Assembly: GCA_001800095.1 (NCBI GenBank)
Contig: MGUT01000058.1
Span: forward strand, 5,068-10,775
DNA from: Elusimicrobia bacterium RIFCSPLOWO2_01_FULL_64_13
GTDB lineage: Bacteria; Elusimicrobiota; Elusimicrobia; 2-02-FULL-39-32
DNA: 5,708 nt
Direction: 5' to 3'
Shown here: positions 4,955-5,708 of the stretch, in pieces
Layout: each line of letters starts with the position of its first letter
Numbering within the stretch: position 1 is the first letter of the stretch
The notes under the pieces: model-generated
The model's database searches: none
Told to the model about the DNA's origin: nothing
The model's input: the letters and a program-made list of their open reading frames with translations, nothing else
Translations under genes and position numbers: made by a program

Positions 4955-5599
4955 CTATGCGGCGATCTTCCTCAAATCTTTCAGACGGCGGATCAGGTGA
5001 TCCGGCCGGCAGGAGTCCAGTTCCGCGCGGCTCTTGTATCCGTAGGCCGCGGCGCACACCGGGGTCCCGGCGGCCCGTCCCGCGAGCATGTCCGCGGTGC
5101 CGTCCCCCACCACCAGGGTGTCGGCCGGGTCCGTTCCCAGGATCCGGAGCGCTTTCAGGATGGGTTCGGGGTGGGGTTTCCTGCGGGAAACCGATTCGCC
5201 GCCCAGGACGGTCCTGAAATATCTTTCGATCCCCAATCCCCGGAGTATCTTGACGGTCATGGCGACGGGTTTGTTCGTCACCACGGCCATGGGTTTGCGG
5301 CGGAAAAATCGGAGCGTTTCCACGGCGCCCGGATAGAGCCGGGTCCGGTCCAGGCAATGTTCCATGTAATGGGGCCGGAAGACCTCCACGGCCCTGTCCA
5401 GGAAGGGCTTTTCCGTACGGCCCGTGGCGCGCTCCAGGAGAGTCCTCATGCCGTCGCCGATGAAGCGGCGCACTTCTCCGCCGGACCTAGGCGGCAGTCC
5501 GAGGGTCTTGAGGGTATATTTGACGGATCCCGCTATGTCCGGGGCGGAATCCGCCAGGGTCCCGTCCAGATCAAAGATCAGTCCGGATATCCGAATCAT
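4955..5599 (-). CDS. HAD-superfamily phosphatase, phosphoglycolate phosphatase-like
   Basis: 214 residues, the usual length of Gph/PpaX-type HAD subfamily IA enzymes. Motif I is FDLDGTL (nucleophile Asp10, general acid Asp12), motif II VVTNK (Thr108), motif III Lys141 in SRRKPHPEP, and motif IV VVGDGTAD with Asp166 and Asp170. A helical cap lies between motifs I and II (residues ~18-85). It hydrolyses a small phosphomonoester in the cytoplasm; 2-phosphoglycolate, a product of DNA repair and oxygenation reactions, is the best guess, with pyrophosphate or another sugar phosphate as alternatives. It is the first gene of the HAD, MoeB-rhodanese, receiver operon. No Shine-Dalgarno precedes the ATG at 5599, and a TATAAT box ends only 5 nt before it, so the mRNA is probably leaderless. 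The next methionine (residue 51) is too late to be the start. Confidence 0.9.
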   Translation of the reverse strand: MIRISGLIFDLDGTLADSAPDIAGSVKYTLKTLGLPPRSGGEVRRFIGDGMRTLLERATGRTEKPFLDRAVEVFRPHYMEHCLDRTRLYPGAVETLRFFRRKPMAVVTNKPVAMTVKILRGLGIERYFRTVLGGESVSRRKPHPEPILKALRILGTDPADTLVVGDGTADMLAGRAAGTPVCAAAYGYKSRAELDSCRPDHLIRRLKDLRKIAA

Positions 5600-5604
5600 T
5601 TCTA

Positions 5605-5633
5605 ATTATATCATTTCGGTCCACGCGGGACAA
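5605..5633 (-). promoter_or_regulatory. Promoter of HAD-MoeB-receiver operon, predicted leaderless
   Basis: The minus strand has TTGTCC (5633-5628) and a perfect TATAAT (5610-5605) separated by 17 nt. Five nucleotides (TAGAA) separate the -10 box from the A of the HAD start codon, so the expected transcription start coincides with, or lies within a base or so of, the ATG. The -35 box is about 10 bp from the repeats at 5643-5703. Confidence 0.62.
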
Positions 5634-5642
5634 CCCGGCGAA

Positions 5643-5703
5643 TCAACTCATCTAAAATGTTACCGAACCAGGACTGGTCAACTCATATAAGATGTTACCG
5701 AAC
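5643..5703. repeat. Two 26-nt direct repeats, possible insertion-sequence terminus
   Basis: The segments 5643-5668 and 5678-5703 match at 24 of 26 positions (differences at 5652/5687 and 5656/5691). Both begin TCAACTCAT and end ATGTTACCGAAC. The period is 35 nt and the gap 9 nt. Multiple short direct repeats near an end are typical of transposase-binding sites in IS21-like elements, so an insertion sequence may begin here and continue beyond 5708. Only two copies are visible and no transposase is in the window, so the assignment is inference. Confidence 0.6.
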
Positions 5704-5708
5704 TTTTG

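Noticed and set aside
3744..5357. A 537-codon open frame on the minus strand, out of frame with the MoeB and HAD genes
   Set aside because: The product is rich in R, G, P and H with no domain; the overlapping MoeB and HAD frames carry all the family motifs.
3725..5605. A 626-codon open frame on the plus strand spanning the HAD and MoeB-rhodanese genes
   Set aside because: It is antisense to two genes with intact catalytic motifs. Its translation is low in complexity (D, G, V, R and H rich) with no recognisable domain, as expected from the shadow of GC-rich codons.
5643..5703. CRISPR array
   Set aside because: There are only two repeat copies and the gap is 9 nt, much shorter than a CRISPR spacer; no cas gene is present.

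Overview
The window is GC-rich bacterial DNA in which every protein gene lies on the minus strand. It reads best as a fragment of a Gram-negative, respiring, probably environmental bacterium. Three consecutive genes encode exported c-type cytochromes, codons favour G or C at the third position, and neither tRNA gene encodes its CCA end. Nothing here fixes a phylum; a deltaproteobacterial, Nitrospirota, Elusimicrobiota or similar lineage would all be compatible, and that is inference only.

Layout along the minus-strand reading direction (high to low coordinates). At 5643-5703, on the window edge, two near-identical 26-nt direct repeats look like the terminus of an insertion sequence or another multi-site protein-binding array. 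Next comes a three-gene operon: a HAD-family phosphatase (5599-4955), a MoeB/ThiF-type E1-like enzyme fused to a rhodanese domain (4936-3791) and a stand-alone CheY-like receiver protein (3768-3391). Its only visible promoter places the start site at or next to the first AUG, so the first gene is probably read from a leaderless mRNA. A tRNA-Phe gene (3254-3326, plus strand) faces this operon, and its -10 box is spaced so that transcription would begin at or next to the mature 5' end.

A second operon (3075-1182) carries three c-type cytochromes: monoheme, diheme and monoheme, four CxxCH sites in all. The first two overlap by 4 nt. The third has its own strong ribosome binding site, a GTG start and a possible internal promoter. 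No oxidase, reductase or membrane quinol-oxidising subunit is encoded beside them in the window, so they form a self-contained periplasmic electron-carrier set whose partners lie elsewhere.

A third unit reads tRNA-Val(CAC) (1032-961), then a coiled-coil C4 zinc-ribbon protein of the COG1579 type (955-233), then ribonuclease HI (233 to beyond position 1). The tRNA and the zinc-ribbon gene are so tightly packed that the tRNA discriminator base is also the A of an in-frame ATG. Cutting out the tRNA would leave an mRNA with about 5 nt before the next ATG. The recurring theme of the window is very short or absent 5' leaders: tRNA-Val/zinc ribbon, HAD phosphatase and tRNA-Phe.

The intergenic region 3076-3253 holds short direct repeats and an 11-bp hairpin between the divergent cytochrome and tRNA-Phe promoters. 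I see no CRISPR array, complete mobile element, rRNA or obviously novel defence-type system.
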